DNA from: Streptomyces sparsogenes
GTDB taxonomy: Bacteria > Actinomycetota > Actinomycetes > Streptomycetales > Streptomycetaceae
Direction of reading: 5' to 3'
Length of the DNA stretch: 64,000 nucleotides
NCBI RefSeq assembly: GCF_001704635.1
Contig: NZ_MAXF01000110.1
Span: 62,001-126,000, forward strand
Shown here piece after piece: positions 52,098-60,595 of this stretch. The position numbers and the translations under genes are program-made. Below the pieces are notes generated by a model. It was not told the origin of the DNA. It made no database searches and was given only the letters and a program-made list of their open reading frames with translations. Numbering within the stretch: position 1 is the stretch's first letter; the number at the start of each line of letters is the position of its first letter.

Positions 52098-53522
52098 TCA
52101 GGCGCCCCAGCGCACGGCGATCGTGTCGCCGACGCCCACGGCCGTCTCCCGCGTCGCGGTGGTGAAGGCCGAGCCGTCGACGCTGACCTTCCAGGTGTTC
52201 GAGCCGCTGTTGGCCTTGCCGTTGAGGGACGCGATGGTGCCCGTGCCGGAGGACGGCGCCACCGAGGTGACACAGCCCGACGGGAGGGCCGCGCTCGTCG
52301 CCGCGTCGAGAACGGCGCCCAGCGTGGTCGTTCCGGCGGTCGGGGTGAGGGTCACCGAGCAGACCTTGAGGTTGCCTGCACCGTCGTCCACGGTCAGCGC
52401 CAGTTTCGTCGCCGTACCGGGGGTGAGGGAGGTCTGGCCCACCCACTGCGGGGCACCCGGGGTGGTCGGCACGGGCGGGGCGGAGGTGAAGCCGCCTCCG
52501 GCCACCGCCCGCAGACCGTCGATGGACGCGTACGCCGATGGGGTCGTGTCGCTGGGCAGGTACTTGAAGCCGCCGCCGGGGTTGAACTGCTGGGCGATGA
52601 TGAAGTCGATGGGGGTCTTGCCCTGGGAGGTGAGGAAGTCGCCGGTCTGTGGGTTGATGCCGCAGGCGTTCAGGCCGGAGACGGCCCAGCCGTTGGAGTC
52701 GGTGTTGACGCCGAACATGGCGTTGAAAGCGCCGCTGTTGGCCACCAGTTTGCTCTTGAGGAAAGCCTTGGCCTGCACGATGTCGGTGTCGGTGTTCGGC
52801 ACGCCGGAGACGCACAGGGCTGCCATCGCCGCGCCCGTCATGTCGATGTCGCCGGCCGTCGCTAGCTCGGTTGGGTTGCCCTCGGCTTTGCTGTAGTTCC
52901 AGCCGCCGTCGTTGTGCTGGTTGGCGCGGATGCGGGTGACGATCGTGTCGCGCAAGGCCTGCGGGACGCGGACCTGGCCGGACCGGGTTTTCGCGCCGTT
53001 CAGGGCGAGCGCGGCGAAGACGGTGCCGTTGAAGTTGGCGGAGGGACCGAAGTAGCCGACCTCGCTGGTGTGCCAGTAGCCGTAGATGTCGGCGATCAGG
53101 TTGCGGGAGGCGGAGACGCGGGCCGGGTCGATGCCGGCGGCGTACGCGTTGAGCGCGGCGCGTTCGTAGTCGGTGACGACGGGGGAGGAGGACGGCCAGC
53201 CGGTGGTGGACAGAAGGTTTCGGTAGACCGTTCTCGCGTTCCTGCTCGTGTCGCCGGCCGGGGTGACGTCCACCGCCGCGGTTCCGGCGGCGGCGAAGGC
53301 GCTGAACGCCCACTCGTTGGACAGCCCCGGCCCGGCGTACGAACCATCGGCCGCCTGAAGGGACTTGAGGTAGGCGACGCCGTTGGTCTTCGAGGTGGCT
53401 ATCTGGGCCGGGGTGGAGGTCGCCGCCGCCGGCAGGGTGGTGAGTGCGAAGGCGCCGAGCGCGCTGGCCGCGATGAGCGCGGGACGGCGGACGGGCGGGT
53501 ACGAGGACACGCTAGGGGACAT
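52098..53522 (-). CDS. Secreted intrinsic-factor/transcobalamin-like protein (helical repeat plus DUF4430)
   Basis: 474 residues. A Sec signal peptide ends near LTTLPAAATSTPA. Residues ~45-340 form prenyltransferase/squalene-oxidase-type helical repeats (VAYLKSLQAADGSYAGPGLS, RANQHNDGGWNYSKAEGN, AMFGVNTDSNGWAVSGLNAC, FIIAQQFNPGGGFKYLPS), the alpha6/alpha6-barrel type. The C-terminal ~95 residues (TTLGAVLDAATSAALPSGCV, IASLNGKANSGSNTWKVSVD, GVGDTIAVRWGA) match DUF4430, the transcobalamin beta-domain-like family. That two-domain order is the architecture of human intrinsic factor and transcobalamin. A cobalamin riboswitch precedes it and a B12 ECF operon is divergent, so it probably binds cobalamin outside the cell. 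AGGAG precedes ATG 53522. No wall anchor is seen. Confidence 0.8.
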   Translation of the reverse strand: MSPSVSSYPPVRRPALIAASALGAFALTTLPAAATSTPAQIATSKTNGVAYLKSLQAADGSYAGPGLSNEWAFSAFAAAGTAAVDVTPAGDTSRNARTVYRNLLSTTGWPSSSPVVTDYERAALNAYAAGIDPARVSASRNLIADIYGYWHTSEVGYFGPSANFNGTVFAALALNGAKTRSGQVRVPQALRDTIVTRIRANQHNDGGWNYSKAEGNPTELATAGDIDMTGAAMAALCVSGVPNTDTDIVQAKAFLKSKLVANSGAFNAMFGVNTDSNGWAVSGLNACGINPQTGDFLTSQGKTPIDFIIAQQFNPGGGFKYLPSDTTPSAYASIDGLRAVAGGGFTSAPPVPTTPGAPQWVGQTSLTPGTATKLALTVDDGAGNLKVCSVTLTPTAGTTTLGAVLDAATSAALPSGCVTSVAPSSGTGTIASLNGKANSGSNTWKVSVDGSAFTTATRETAVGVGDTIAVRWGA

Positions 53523-53629
53523 GGCCTGCTCCTGGGATGAAGGACGCCGACCGGACCCGTGCCGGGCCCTGGCGGCCTGCGGAGCAGCGGGTGTGGCCGC
53601 CGTCCGGAACGCGTGGACCGGCTTCCAAA

Positions 53630-53770
53630 GGTGGATCACCGCCTGGGCATTCGGGCTCGGGACGGCCCCCTGCCGTCCCACACCGCTGCGCGTCAGCCCC
53701 GGACTCCCACCGGGTTCCCCCACTCGGCAGTGCGGGACGGTACCCGACCGGCGGCCCGGCCGCCAGAGGG
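53630..53770 (-). promoter_or_regulatory. Cobalamin riboswitch upstream of the intrinsic-factor-like gene
   Basis: On the - strand the conserved B12-element core is present: GGGGAACCCGGTGGGAGTCC, then GGGGCTGACGCGCAGCGGTG, followed further on by GAGCCCGAATGCCCAGGCGG. These match the catalytic-core blocks of cobalamin riboswitches. It ends about 115 nt before the start codon at 53522. High cobalamin would shut off expression. Confidence 0.85.
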
Positions 53771-53806
53771 GCCCTCCGGACCGTCCGTGACGGTGCGTGA
53801 ACCACC

Positions 53807-53945
53807 TTGACGCCCCCTGCGAACCGTGCTCAAATCCGACTGGCACGCAATGAGTTCCAGGGGAAGCCGGTCGAAGTCCGGCGCTGACCCGCAACCGTAG
53901 GCCCGGCATAGCGCCGGGCGAGCCGGAATGCCTGGAGCGTGATCG
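53807..53945 (+). promoter_or_regulatory. Cobalamin riboswitch upstream of the ECF/surface-protein operon
   Basis: Core blocks GGGGAAGCCGGTCGAAGTCC, GGCGCTGACCCGCAACCGTA and GAGCCGGAATGCCTGGAGC are in the expected order and spacing for a B12 element. TTGACG at 53807-53812 is a candidate -35, with a weak -10 (TCAAAT) about 17 bp on. The gene start (GTG 54071) is ~125 nt further, leaving room for an expression platform. Divergent to the other riboswitch. Confidence 0.88.
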
Positions 53946-54070
53946 AGCAACAGACGCCGTCGCGGACTACGGCGTGGTGCGACCAGCTCTTGTGGGCGGG
54001 GACCTCCTCGCGCCGCAGGGCCCTCAACCACGTTCGCGTTCCGCGCCGTACAGGGGACGAGAGGGCCGCT

Positions 54071-56842
54071 GTGAGGACCGGAGAGCGAAGAGACGGGCGG
54101 GCAGGCACAAGACCCGGGCCCTGGACGGCACTCACGACGGCGCTGCTGGTGCTGGTGGCCGCCTGCGTGACGTTCCTCACCACGACATCCCCGGCGGCGG
54201 CCGACCCGATCGGCGACTGCACCGCCACGAACGGCGCGGTCGTGGCCGTCGACTTCGGTCCGTTCGGCGGCAAGGTCGAGCGCGGCTGCGACACCACCCC
54301 GACCACTGGCTACGACCTGCTCCACGACGCCGGCTTTACTACCACCGGCACCGAGCACGACGGTCCCGGCTTCATCTGCCGCATCGGTCACGGCGCCTTC
54401 AACTCCGGTACGCGGTACCCGACTCCCGACAAGGAGTCCTGCGTCCTGACGCCTCCCGCCACCGCCTACTGGTCGTACTGGACCGCCTCCCCCGGCCAGG
54501 ACGAGTGGACCTACAGCCAGTACGGCGCCATGGACCGCAAGCTGAAGGACGGCGACGTCGACGCCTGGGTGTACGGCGGCACGGACGTCGGCGGCAGCAC
54601 GGGCAAGCCCACCTTCACCCCCGACGACGTCCGTCCCGGCGACACCGGCTCCCCCGATCCGGGTGACCCGCCCACCGGCCCGGCCGGCAAGGTCGACCTG
54701 CCCGCCGCCGCCACCTGGCTCAAGGGGCGCCTCACCGACGGAGAACGCATAGTCGACGACGGCGCCGACAACCCGAACTACCCGCTGACCACCGAGACCG
54801 CGTACGCGCTCGCCGCCACCGACGGCAAGAGCACCGCCCTCGAAAGGATCACGGACTTCCTCGCCGCACACACCGGCGACTATGCCTACCCGAACGGCAC
54901 CGACCAGGCCCCCGACGCGACGGCCGCCGCCCGCCTCGCGCTCCTTGCCGAGATCACCGAGAAGGACCCGAACGCGTTCGGGGGCCACCACCTCGTCGGC
55001 GACCTGGCCGAGAACGTGTGCGCGGCGGGCCCCGAGTCCGGCGAGCCGACCCCCGGCTGCACCGCCAAGGGTGACTTCCGCGGCGCCACCTACACCGATG
55101 GCCAGGCGCTGTCCGCGCTGGCTCTGCTGCGTGCCGGGGCCACGCCTCCGGCCGCCGCCGTGGACCGTCTCACCCAGCTTCAGTGCAGGGACGGCGGCGT
55201 CACCAGCATCCTGATCCGCCCCGGCGAGTACTGCGACGGCGACCCCGCGACCACCGGTCTCGTCGCCTTGGTGCTGCACAAGGCGGGCGGCCACGACGAC
55301 GCCGTGGCGAAGGCCCGTACGTACCTGACCAAGTCCCAGCGCCAGGACGGCGCGTTCCCCGGCTCCACCGGCGCCACCACCGGCAGCGTGTACGCGACGG
55401 CCTACGCGGCCCAGGCCCTGTGCGCCCTCGGGGACACCGACCGAGCGGACGCGGCCGTGGGCTGGCTGTCGCGGCAGCAGCTCGACGGCGGTGGTTTCGG
55501 CTTCGAGGAGGGCGCCACCGATCCGGCGGTCCACCCGACGCCGGCCGCCGTCCTCGCGGGCGCGCACACCAACCTCGCCGCCCTGACCACGACGGAGACT
55601 GAGCCGACCGACCCGCCGGCCACCGAGCCCCCGACGACGGAACCCGGCACGCCGGCCCCGGGCGACGGCCCCGACCTGAAGAAGGGCGTGGCCTACCTCA
55701 CGAACGCCGCCAACCTCAAACAGGGCCGGTACTACACCACCGGGCCCGGGACGTCCCGCGCCGACTTCGGCCTGACCATCGACGGCGCCTACGCACTCGC
55801 CGCCACCGGCCTGAACAACGCCAAGCTGCGTGGCGTCGTCGACTTCCTCGACCACGGCGGCAAGGACGGCGAGGGCCGTACCGTCAACGACTGGACCGGT
55901 ATCGGCACCCGCTACGCGGCCGGTGGCTCCCTCGGCAAGACCGCGCTGCTCGCCGAAGCCGTCGGCCGCGACCCACGCGACTTCGCGGGCCACGACCTCA
56001 TCGCCGCCCTCGGCAAGGCTGTTTGTGCGAAGCCGAGCACCGCGCCCGACCGCTCCTGCGCGGCGAAGGGCGCCTACACCTACGCCCCGTCCGTGTTCGC
56101 CCAGTCCCTGGCGGTCATAGCGCAGTTGCGCGCGGGCGAGACGGCGGCGGCCGAGCGGCCGATCGCGTATCTGGAGAGCCTCCAGCAGGACAGCGGTGCC
56201 TGGCCGAGCCTGATCCCGGCCACGGACGACTCCGACGTCGACTCCACCGCCATCGCCGCCATGGCCCTCGACCTGGCCGGTGGCGACAAGGCGGACAAGG
56301 CTGTGGACAAGGCCCTCGCCTGGCTCGCCGGCAAGCAGCTGCCCGACGGCGGCTTCCCGGGCGCGGCGGGCGACTCCGTCAACTCGGCCGCCCTCGCCGT
56401 CCAGGGACTGTCGCTGGACGCCCCCACGTACGCCGACGAGATCGGCAAGGCCCGGAAGTTCCTGGCCTCGCAGCAGAACTCCGACGGCGGCTTCAACGTG
56501 GCCAAGGAGGGGCAGCGCGGCTCCGACCTGCGGGCCTCCACCCAGGCGGTCGGCGGCTCGACCGGCATCTCCTTCGCCGAGCTGAAGCGGAGCCTGACCG
56601 GGACCTCGCCGCAGCCCGAGCCGAGCCCGAGCGGCCGCGCGCCCGACATCGTCACCCCCGGTGACACGAGCGGCGGCGACGGCGGACCCAGCGCCGACGG
56701 CGGCAGCGGCCGAGATGGCGCACTGGCCTCCACCGGCGCCCAGGTCGGCGCCCTCGCGGCGATCGCCGCGGTGCTGGTGCTCGCCGGATGGCGCACGCTC
56801 CTCGCGGCCCGCCGCAGGACGGACGCGGGGAGCGGACGATGA
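54071..56842 (+). CDS. Cell-wall-anchored (LAXTG) helical-repeat surface protein, probable cobalamin binder
   Basis: 923 residues from GTG 54071 (GAGAGGG upstream). Signal peptide TALTTALLVLVAACVTFL to SPAAADP. Residues ~40-180 are a Cys-containing domain (GDCTATNGAVVAVDFGPFGG, ATAYWSYWTASPGQDEWTYS) shared with the next gene. Two prenyltransferase-type helical repeat blocks follow (~215-505 and ~535-835: QRQDGAFPGSTGATTGSVYA, KQLPDGGFPGAAGDSVNSAA, QQNSDGGFNVAKEGQRG), joined by a Pro/Thr linker. The C-terminus has LASTG, a hydrophobic helix and Arg-rich tail, a sortase signal of the LAXTG type used by class E sortases. Riboswitch control and coupling to ECF genes indicate B12 capture at the wall (inference). 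Confidence 0.8.
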   Translation: MRTGERRDGRAGTRPGPWTALTTALLVLVAACVTFLTTTSPAAADPIGDCTATNGAVVAVDFGPFGGKVERGCDTTPTTGYDLLHDAGFTTTGTEHDGPGFICRIGHGAFNSGTRYPTPDKESCVLTPPATAYWSYWTASPGQDEWTYSQYGAMDRKLKDGDVDAWVYGGTDVGGSTGKPTFTPDDVRPGDTGSPDPGDPPTGPAGKVDLPAAATWLKGRLTDGERIVDDGADNPNYPLTTETAYALAATDGKSTALERITDFLAAHTGDYAYPNGTDQAPDATAAARLALLAEITEKDPNAFGGHHLVGDLAENVCAAGPESGEPTPGCTAKGDFRGATYTDGQALSALALLRAGATPPAAAVDRLTQLQCRDGGVTSILIRPGEYCDGDPATTGLVALVLHKAGGHDDAVAKARTYLTKSQRQDGAFPGSTGATTGSVYATAYAAQALCALGDTDRADAAVGWLSRQQLDGGGFGFEEGATDPAVHPTPAAVLAGAHTNLAALTTTETEPTDPPATEPPTTEPGTPAPGDGPDLKKGVAYLTNAANLKQGRYYTTGPGTSRADFGLTIDGAYALAATGLNNAKLRGVVDFLDHGGKDGEGRTVNDWTGIGTRYAAGGSLGKTALLAEAVGRDPRDFAGHDLIAALGKAVCAKPSTAPDRSCAAKGAYTYAPSVFAQSLAVIAQLRAGETAAAERPIAYLESLQQDSGAWPSLIPATDDSDVDSTAIAAMALDLAGGDKADKAVDKALAWLAGKQLPDGGFPGAAGDSVNSAALAVQGLSLDAPTYADEIGKARKFLASQQNSDGGFNVAKEGQRGSDLRASTQAVGGSTGISFAELKRSLTGTSPQPEPSPSGRAPDIVTPGDTSGGDGGPSADGGSGRDGALASTGAQVGALAAIAAVLVLAGWRTLLAARRRTDAGSGR

Positions 56843-57777
56843 GCCCTGCGCGTCTCCTGCGGGCGGTGGCCCGTACGGTGGCGGCGCTCGGAATGACCGT
56901 CGCCGCCCTCGCCGGGACCGCGGTCCCGGCCGTTGCCGACCCGCAGCCCATGGGCCGCTGCACGACGTCCTCCGGCGCGGTGCTGGCCGTCGACTTCAGC
57001 CGCTGGGGCGGCCCGATCTACCGCTCCTGCGGTACGACCCCGACCACCGGCTACGAACTGCTCAACCAGGGCGGCTGGCGTACCACTGGCACGGGACACG
57101 ATGGCCCGGCGTTCATCTGCCGCATCGGCTACAGCGGGTTCCGGAACGGCAAGCAGTACCCGACCGCCGCCGAGGACGACTGCGTCCTCACCCCGCCCGC
57201 CTCCGCCTACTGGTCGTACTGGCACGCCGACCCGGACGACACGGACTGGACCTACAGTCGGCTCGGCGCCATGCTCTACAGGCCCAAGCCGGGGAGCGTC
57301 GACCTCTGGATCTTCGGTGGCACCGACATCGAGGGCACCAAGGGGCGCCCGAAGGTCACCCCCGACCAGCTGCGCGCCCACAACAGCCGCCCGCGGGGCG
57401 ACGCGGGCAAGCCCGCCCCCACCGGCAAGGCACCCACGCTGCCGCCCGACGTCGACACCGGGCCCGCACCCGAGAAGCGGGCCACCAAGCCGCCCGAGAC
57501 CACCTCGCCGAAGCCGGAGAAGGCCAGGCCAAGCGCGTCACACTCGCCAACACCGAGCCCGACGACCAGGCCGACGACCAGGCCGCCGACCAGCTCGACG
57601 CCTTCGCCGGCGGCGGCCGCACCGCCCTCCGGCCCCAGCGTGGTCGACGCTGCCCCCGCCGCCGACGCCCGGCACGACGCCGGGTCGATCGCGCCCGTGG
57701 TCACCGGCGCCGCACTCGCCGTCCTGATCGGCGCTGCGGCAGCGGTCGTGGCCCGTCGGCGGCGTCGTAGCGAGTGA
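56839..57777 (+). CDS. Secreted/anchored SCO2322-like surface protein of the B12 uptake operon
   Basis: 312 residues; I recall this family under the name 'SCO2322 family protein'. Signal peptide (LGMTVAALAGTAVPAVADP), then a ~140-residue domain MGRCTTSSGAVLAVDFSRWG, CRIGYSGFRNGKQYPTAAED, ASAYWSYWHADPDDTDWTYS, KPGSVDLWIFGGTDIEG that is clearly paralogous to the N-terminal domain of the preceding protein. A Pro/Thr/Ser-rich wall-spanning linker (~190-270) leads to one C-terminal membrane helix (IAPVVTGAALAVLIGAAAAV) and RRRRR. ATGA coupling upstream and GTGA coupling to CbiQ make it an integral part of the operon, perhaps handing substrate to the ECF transporter. Confidence 0.78.
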   Translation: MSPARLLRAVARTVAALGMTVAALAGTAVPAVADPQPMGRCTTSSGAVLAVDFSRWGGPIYRSCGTTPTTGYELLNQGGWRTTGTGHDGPAFICRIGYSGFRNGKQYPTAAEDDCVLTPPASAYWSYWHADPDDTDWTYSRLGAMLYRPKPGSVDLWIFGGTDIEGTKGRPKVTPDQLRAHNSRPRGDAGKPAPTGKAPTLPPDVDTGPAPEKRATKPPETTSPKPEKARPSASHSPTPSPTTRPTTRPPTSSTPSPAAAAPPSGPSVVDAAPAADARHDAGSIAPVVTGAALAVLIGAAAAVVARRRRRSE

Positions 57778-58940
57778 CCGCGGTGACCCGTACGACCGTG
57801 GCGGCGCCCGCCACCGGGTCCGGCCCGTCACCGGACGCGGGCGGGCGGCGCCTGCCGCGCACGCTGCACCCGGTGGCCTGGTGGGTGTGGGCCCTGGCCC
57901 TGGCCACCGCCGTCAGCCGCACCAACAACCCGCTCCTGCTGTTCCTCGTCCTCGCCGTGCTCGGCTATGTCGTCTCTGCCCGGCGCACGGAGGCGCCCTG
58001 GGCGCGCGGCTTCAAGTACTACCTGTACCTGGCTCTGACGGTCGTGGCGATCCGCGTCGTCTTCCGCGCCGTCTTCGCCACCGGCATCACGCCCCGTGAC
58101 CACTTCCTCTTCTCCCTCCCGCACATCCCCACCCCCCACTGGTACGCGGGCATCAGGATCGGCGGCCCGGTCTCCCTGGAAGCGGTGCTGTCGGCGGCGA
58201 CCGACGGGCTGCGGCTGGCATGCATGCTGTGCTGCATCGGCGCGGCCAACACCCTCGCCAACCCCAAGCGCGCGCTGCGCGTCCTGCCCGGCGCACTGTA
58301 CGAACTCGGCGTCGCCGTCACCGTCGCGATCAGCGTGGCGCCGCAGCTCGTGCAGAGCGTGCAACGCGTCGCGCGGGCCCGGAAACTGCGAGCCGGACGG
58401 ACGCGGGGCATGAGGGCGCTGCGCGGCATCGTGGTCCCGGTGCTGGAGGACGCCCTGGAGCGGTCGCTTCGCCTGGCCGCCGCCATGGACTCTCGTGGCT
58501 ACGGCCGGGCGGGCACGGCCACCCGCCGCTCCCGCCGGATCACGGGCGCGCTGATGCTGCTGGGCATGTGCGGCCTGTGCGCCGGAGCGTACGGGCTGTT
58601 GGACGCGACCGCGCCCGCGTTCCTGGGCCTGCCCGCCATGGGGCTGGGGGCGGTGCTGTGCGTGGCGGGCCTGCGCCTGGGCGGCCGACGTGTCACCCGC
58701 ACCACCTACCGCCCCGACCCCTGGCGCCTGCCCGAGTGGGCCGTGGCCGGCAGCGGCGTCCTGTCCGCGATCCTCCTCTTCAGCAACCTCGGCTACGACC
58801 CAGCCCAGCTCAACTCCACCTTCTACCCGCTCACCTGGCCCGGCCTGCCGCTCGTGCCGACCGCCGCGATCCTCCTGGCCGGAACGGCCGGGGTCGTCGC
58901 ACCCCCGCCCGGCCCTGTCCAGAGAGGCGACGCCTCGTGA
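57774..58940 (+). CDS. ECF transporter T component (CbiQ-like)
   Basis: 388 residues. Membrane helices at ~35-70, ~90-110, ~150-170 and the C-terminal region; the coupling region with the T-component Ala-Arg-Gly signatures is seen as SVQRVARARKLRAGRTRGMR and LRLAAAMDSRGYGRAG. It connects S component and ATPases in energy-coupling-factor importers. The C-terminus is longer than typical CbiQ (two further helices). GTG 57774 overlaps the previous stop, and its own stop overlaps the ATPase gene (GTGA). Confidence 0.88.
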   Translation: MTAVTRTTVAAPATGSGPSPDAGGRRLPRTLHPVAWWVWALALATAVSRTNNPLLLFLVLAVLGYVVSARRTEAPWARGFKYYLYLALTVVAIRVVFRAVFATGITPRDHFLFSLPHIPTPHWYAGIRIGGPVSLEAVLSAATDGLRLACMLCCIGAANTLANPKRALRVLPGALYELGVAVTVAISVAPQLVQSVQRVARARKLRAGRTRGMRALRGIVVPVLEDALERSLRLAAAMDSRGYGRAGTATRRSRRITGALMLLGMCGLCAGAYGLLDATAPAFLGLPAMGLGAVLCVAGLRLGGRRVTRTTYRPDPWRLPEWAVAGSGVLSAILLFSNLGYDPAQLNSTFYPLTWPGLPLVPTAAILLAGTAGVVAPPPGPVQRGDAS

Positions 58941-60595
58941 TCACCTTCGACCAGGTCACCATCCACTACGACGACGCGCCCGAGCCCGCGCTGCGCGACG
59001 TCGACCTCACGGTGGAGGAAGGCGAACTCTGCCTCGTCGTCGGGCACACGGGCGTCGGCAAGTCGACGCTCCTCGGCGCCGTCAACGGACTCGTACCGCA
59101 CTTCACCGGCGGCACGCTGTACGGGCGGGTCACCGTCGACGGCCGGGACACCGCCCACCACCCACCCCGCGAACTCGCGGATGTCGTGGGCGTGGTCGGC
59201 CAGGACCCGATCGACGGCTTCGTCACCGACACCGTCGAGGAAGAACTCGCCTACGCCATGGAGCAGCTGGCGACGCCTCCGGCGACCATGCGCAAACGCG
59301 TCGAGGAGACCCTCGACCTGCTCGGCTTGGCCGACCTGCGCCACCGAGCCCTGCACGAACTCTCCGGCGGCCAGCAGCAGCGCGTCGCCATCGGCTCCGT
59401 CCTCACCGCCCACCCCCGCATCCTCGTCCTCGACGAACCCACCTCCGCCCTGGATCCGACGGCCGCCGAGGAAGTCCTCGCCGCCGTCACCCGCCTCGTC
59501 CACGACCTCGGCGTCACCGTCCTCATGGCCGAGCACCGCCTCGAACGCGTCGTCCAGTACGCCGACCGCGTCCTGCACCTGCCCGGCGACGGCCACGCCC
59601 GCATCGGTCCACCCGCCGACATCCTGCGCACGTCCACGATCGCGCCACCGATCGTCGAACTGGGCCGCGCCGCCGACTGGTCCCCACTCCCGCTGTCCAT
59701 CCGCGACGCCCGCCGCGCGGCCGTACCCCTTCGCGCCCGGCTGGCCGACCGCACGCCGGACCCCGTCCGCCCGGCCCCGGCGGAGGACCGTGCACGGCTG
59801 CTGACCGCACGAGGCGTAACCGTCACCTACAAGAGCGTTCCCGCGGTCCGGGAAGTCGACCTCGACCTGCACGCGGGCGAGGTGACGGCCCTCATGGGCC
59901 GCAACGGCTCCGGCAAGTCCTCCCTCCTGTGGGCCCTCCAGGGCTCCGGCCCGCGCCGCGCCGGGACGGTGAAGGTCACCGAACCGCACGGCCGGGCGGG
60001 CACCGATCCGCACACCGTGACCGCCGCCCGCGCCCGAACGCTCGTCGGCCTGGTCCCGCAGACCCCCGCTGACCTGCTCTATCTGGAGAGCGTCGCACAG
60101 GAACTCGACCAGGCCGACGCCGAATCGGGCACCGCGGAGAGCGCCCGCGCGATCCTGGACCGGCTCGCGCCCGCCATCGACGACGCCACCCACCCCCGCG
60201 ACCTGTCGGAGGGACAGAAGCTCGCCCTCGTCCTGGCCATACAGCTGGCGGCCGCACCCCGGGTGCTGCTCCTGGACGAACCGACCCGCGGACTGGACTA
60301 CCGGGCAAAGACCGCCCTGATCGGCGTCGTCGACGCACTCGCTGCGGAGGGAAGGTCGGTGGTGATCTCCACTCACGATGTCGAGTTCGCCGCACGGGCC
60401 GCCGACCGTGTGGTCGTGATGGCGGAGGGAGACATCGTCGCCGACGGCCCGACCGCGGACGTCATCGTCTCCTCCCCCGTTTTCGCGCCGCAGACCGCGA
60501 AGATCCTCGCCCCGCTGCCGTACCTGACGGTCGCCCAGTTCGTGGACGCCCGGTCGGCCGCGAGCGGTGAAGGGACGGCCCATGACATCACTTGA
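58937..60595 (+). CDS. ECF transporter duplicated ATP-binding protein (CbiO-CbiO fusion)
   Basis: 552 residues, two ABC domains. First: Walker A VVGHTGVGKSTLLGAVN, signature LHELSGGQQQRVAIG, Walker B ILVLDEPTSALD. Second: Walker A ALMGRNGSGKSSLLWALQ, signature RDLSEGQKLALVLAI (LSEGQ, degenerate), Walker B VLLLDEPTRGLD, H-loop VVISTHDVEFAARAADRV. A fused A-A' pair fits ECF modules dedicated to a single vitamin. It is coupled to CbiQ upstream and overlaps the S component by 14 nt. Confidence 0.92.
   Translation: MITFDQVTIHYDDAPEPALRDVDLTVEEGELCLVVGHTGVGKSTLLGAVNGLVPHFTGGTLYGRVTVDGRDTAHHPPRELADVVGVVGQDPIDGFVTDTVEEELAYAMEQLATPPATMRKRVEETLDLLGLADLRHRALHELSGGQQQRVAIGSVLTAHPRILVLDEPTSALDPTAAEEVLAAVTRLVHDLGVTVLMAEHRLERVVQYADRVLHLPGDGHARIGPPADILRTSTIAPPIVELGRAADWSPLPLSIRDARRAAVPLRARLADRTPDPVRPAPAEDRARLLTARGVTVTYKSVPAVREVDLDLHAGEVTALMGRNGSGKSSLLWALQGSGPRRAGTVKVTEPHGRAGTDPHTVTAARARTLVGLVPQTPADLLYLESVAQELDQADAESGTAESARAILDRLAPAIDDATHPRDLSEGQKLALVLAIQLAAAPRVLLLDEPTRGLDYRAKTALIGVVDALAAEGRSVVISTHDVEFAARAADRVVVMAEGDIVADGPTADVIVSSPVFAPQTAKILAPLPYLTVAQFVDARSAASGEGTAHDIT

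Noticed and set aside
52098..56842. Terpene/squalene cyclase or prenyltransferase biosynthesis genes
   Set aside because: The repeats are of that fold, but the proteins are secreted, one has DUF4430 and one is wall-anchored, and both sit behind cobalamin riboswitches, which fits B12 binding rather than terpene chemistry.
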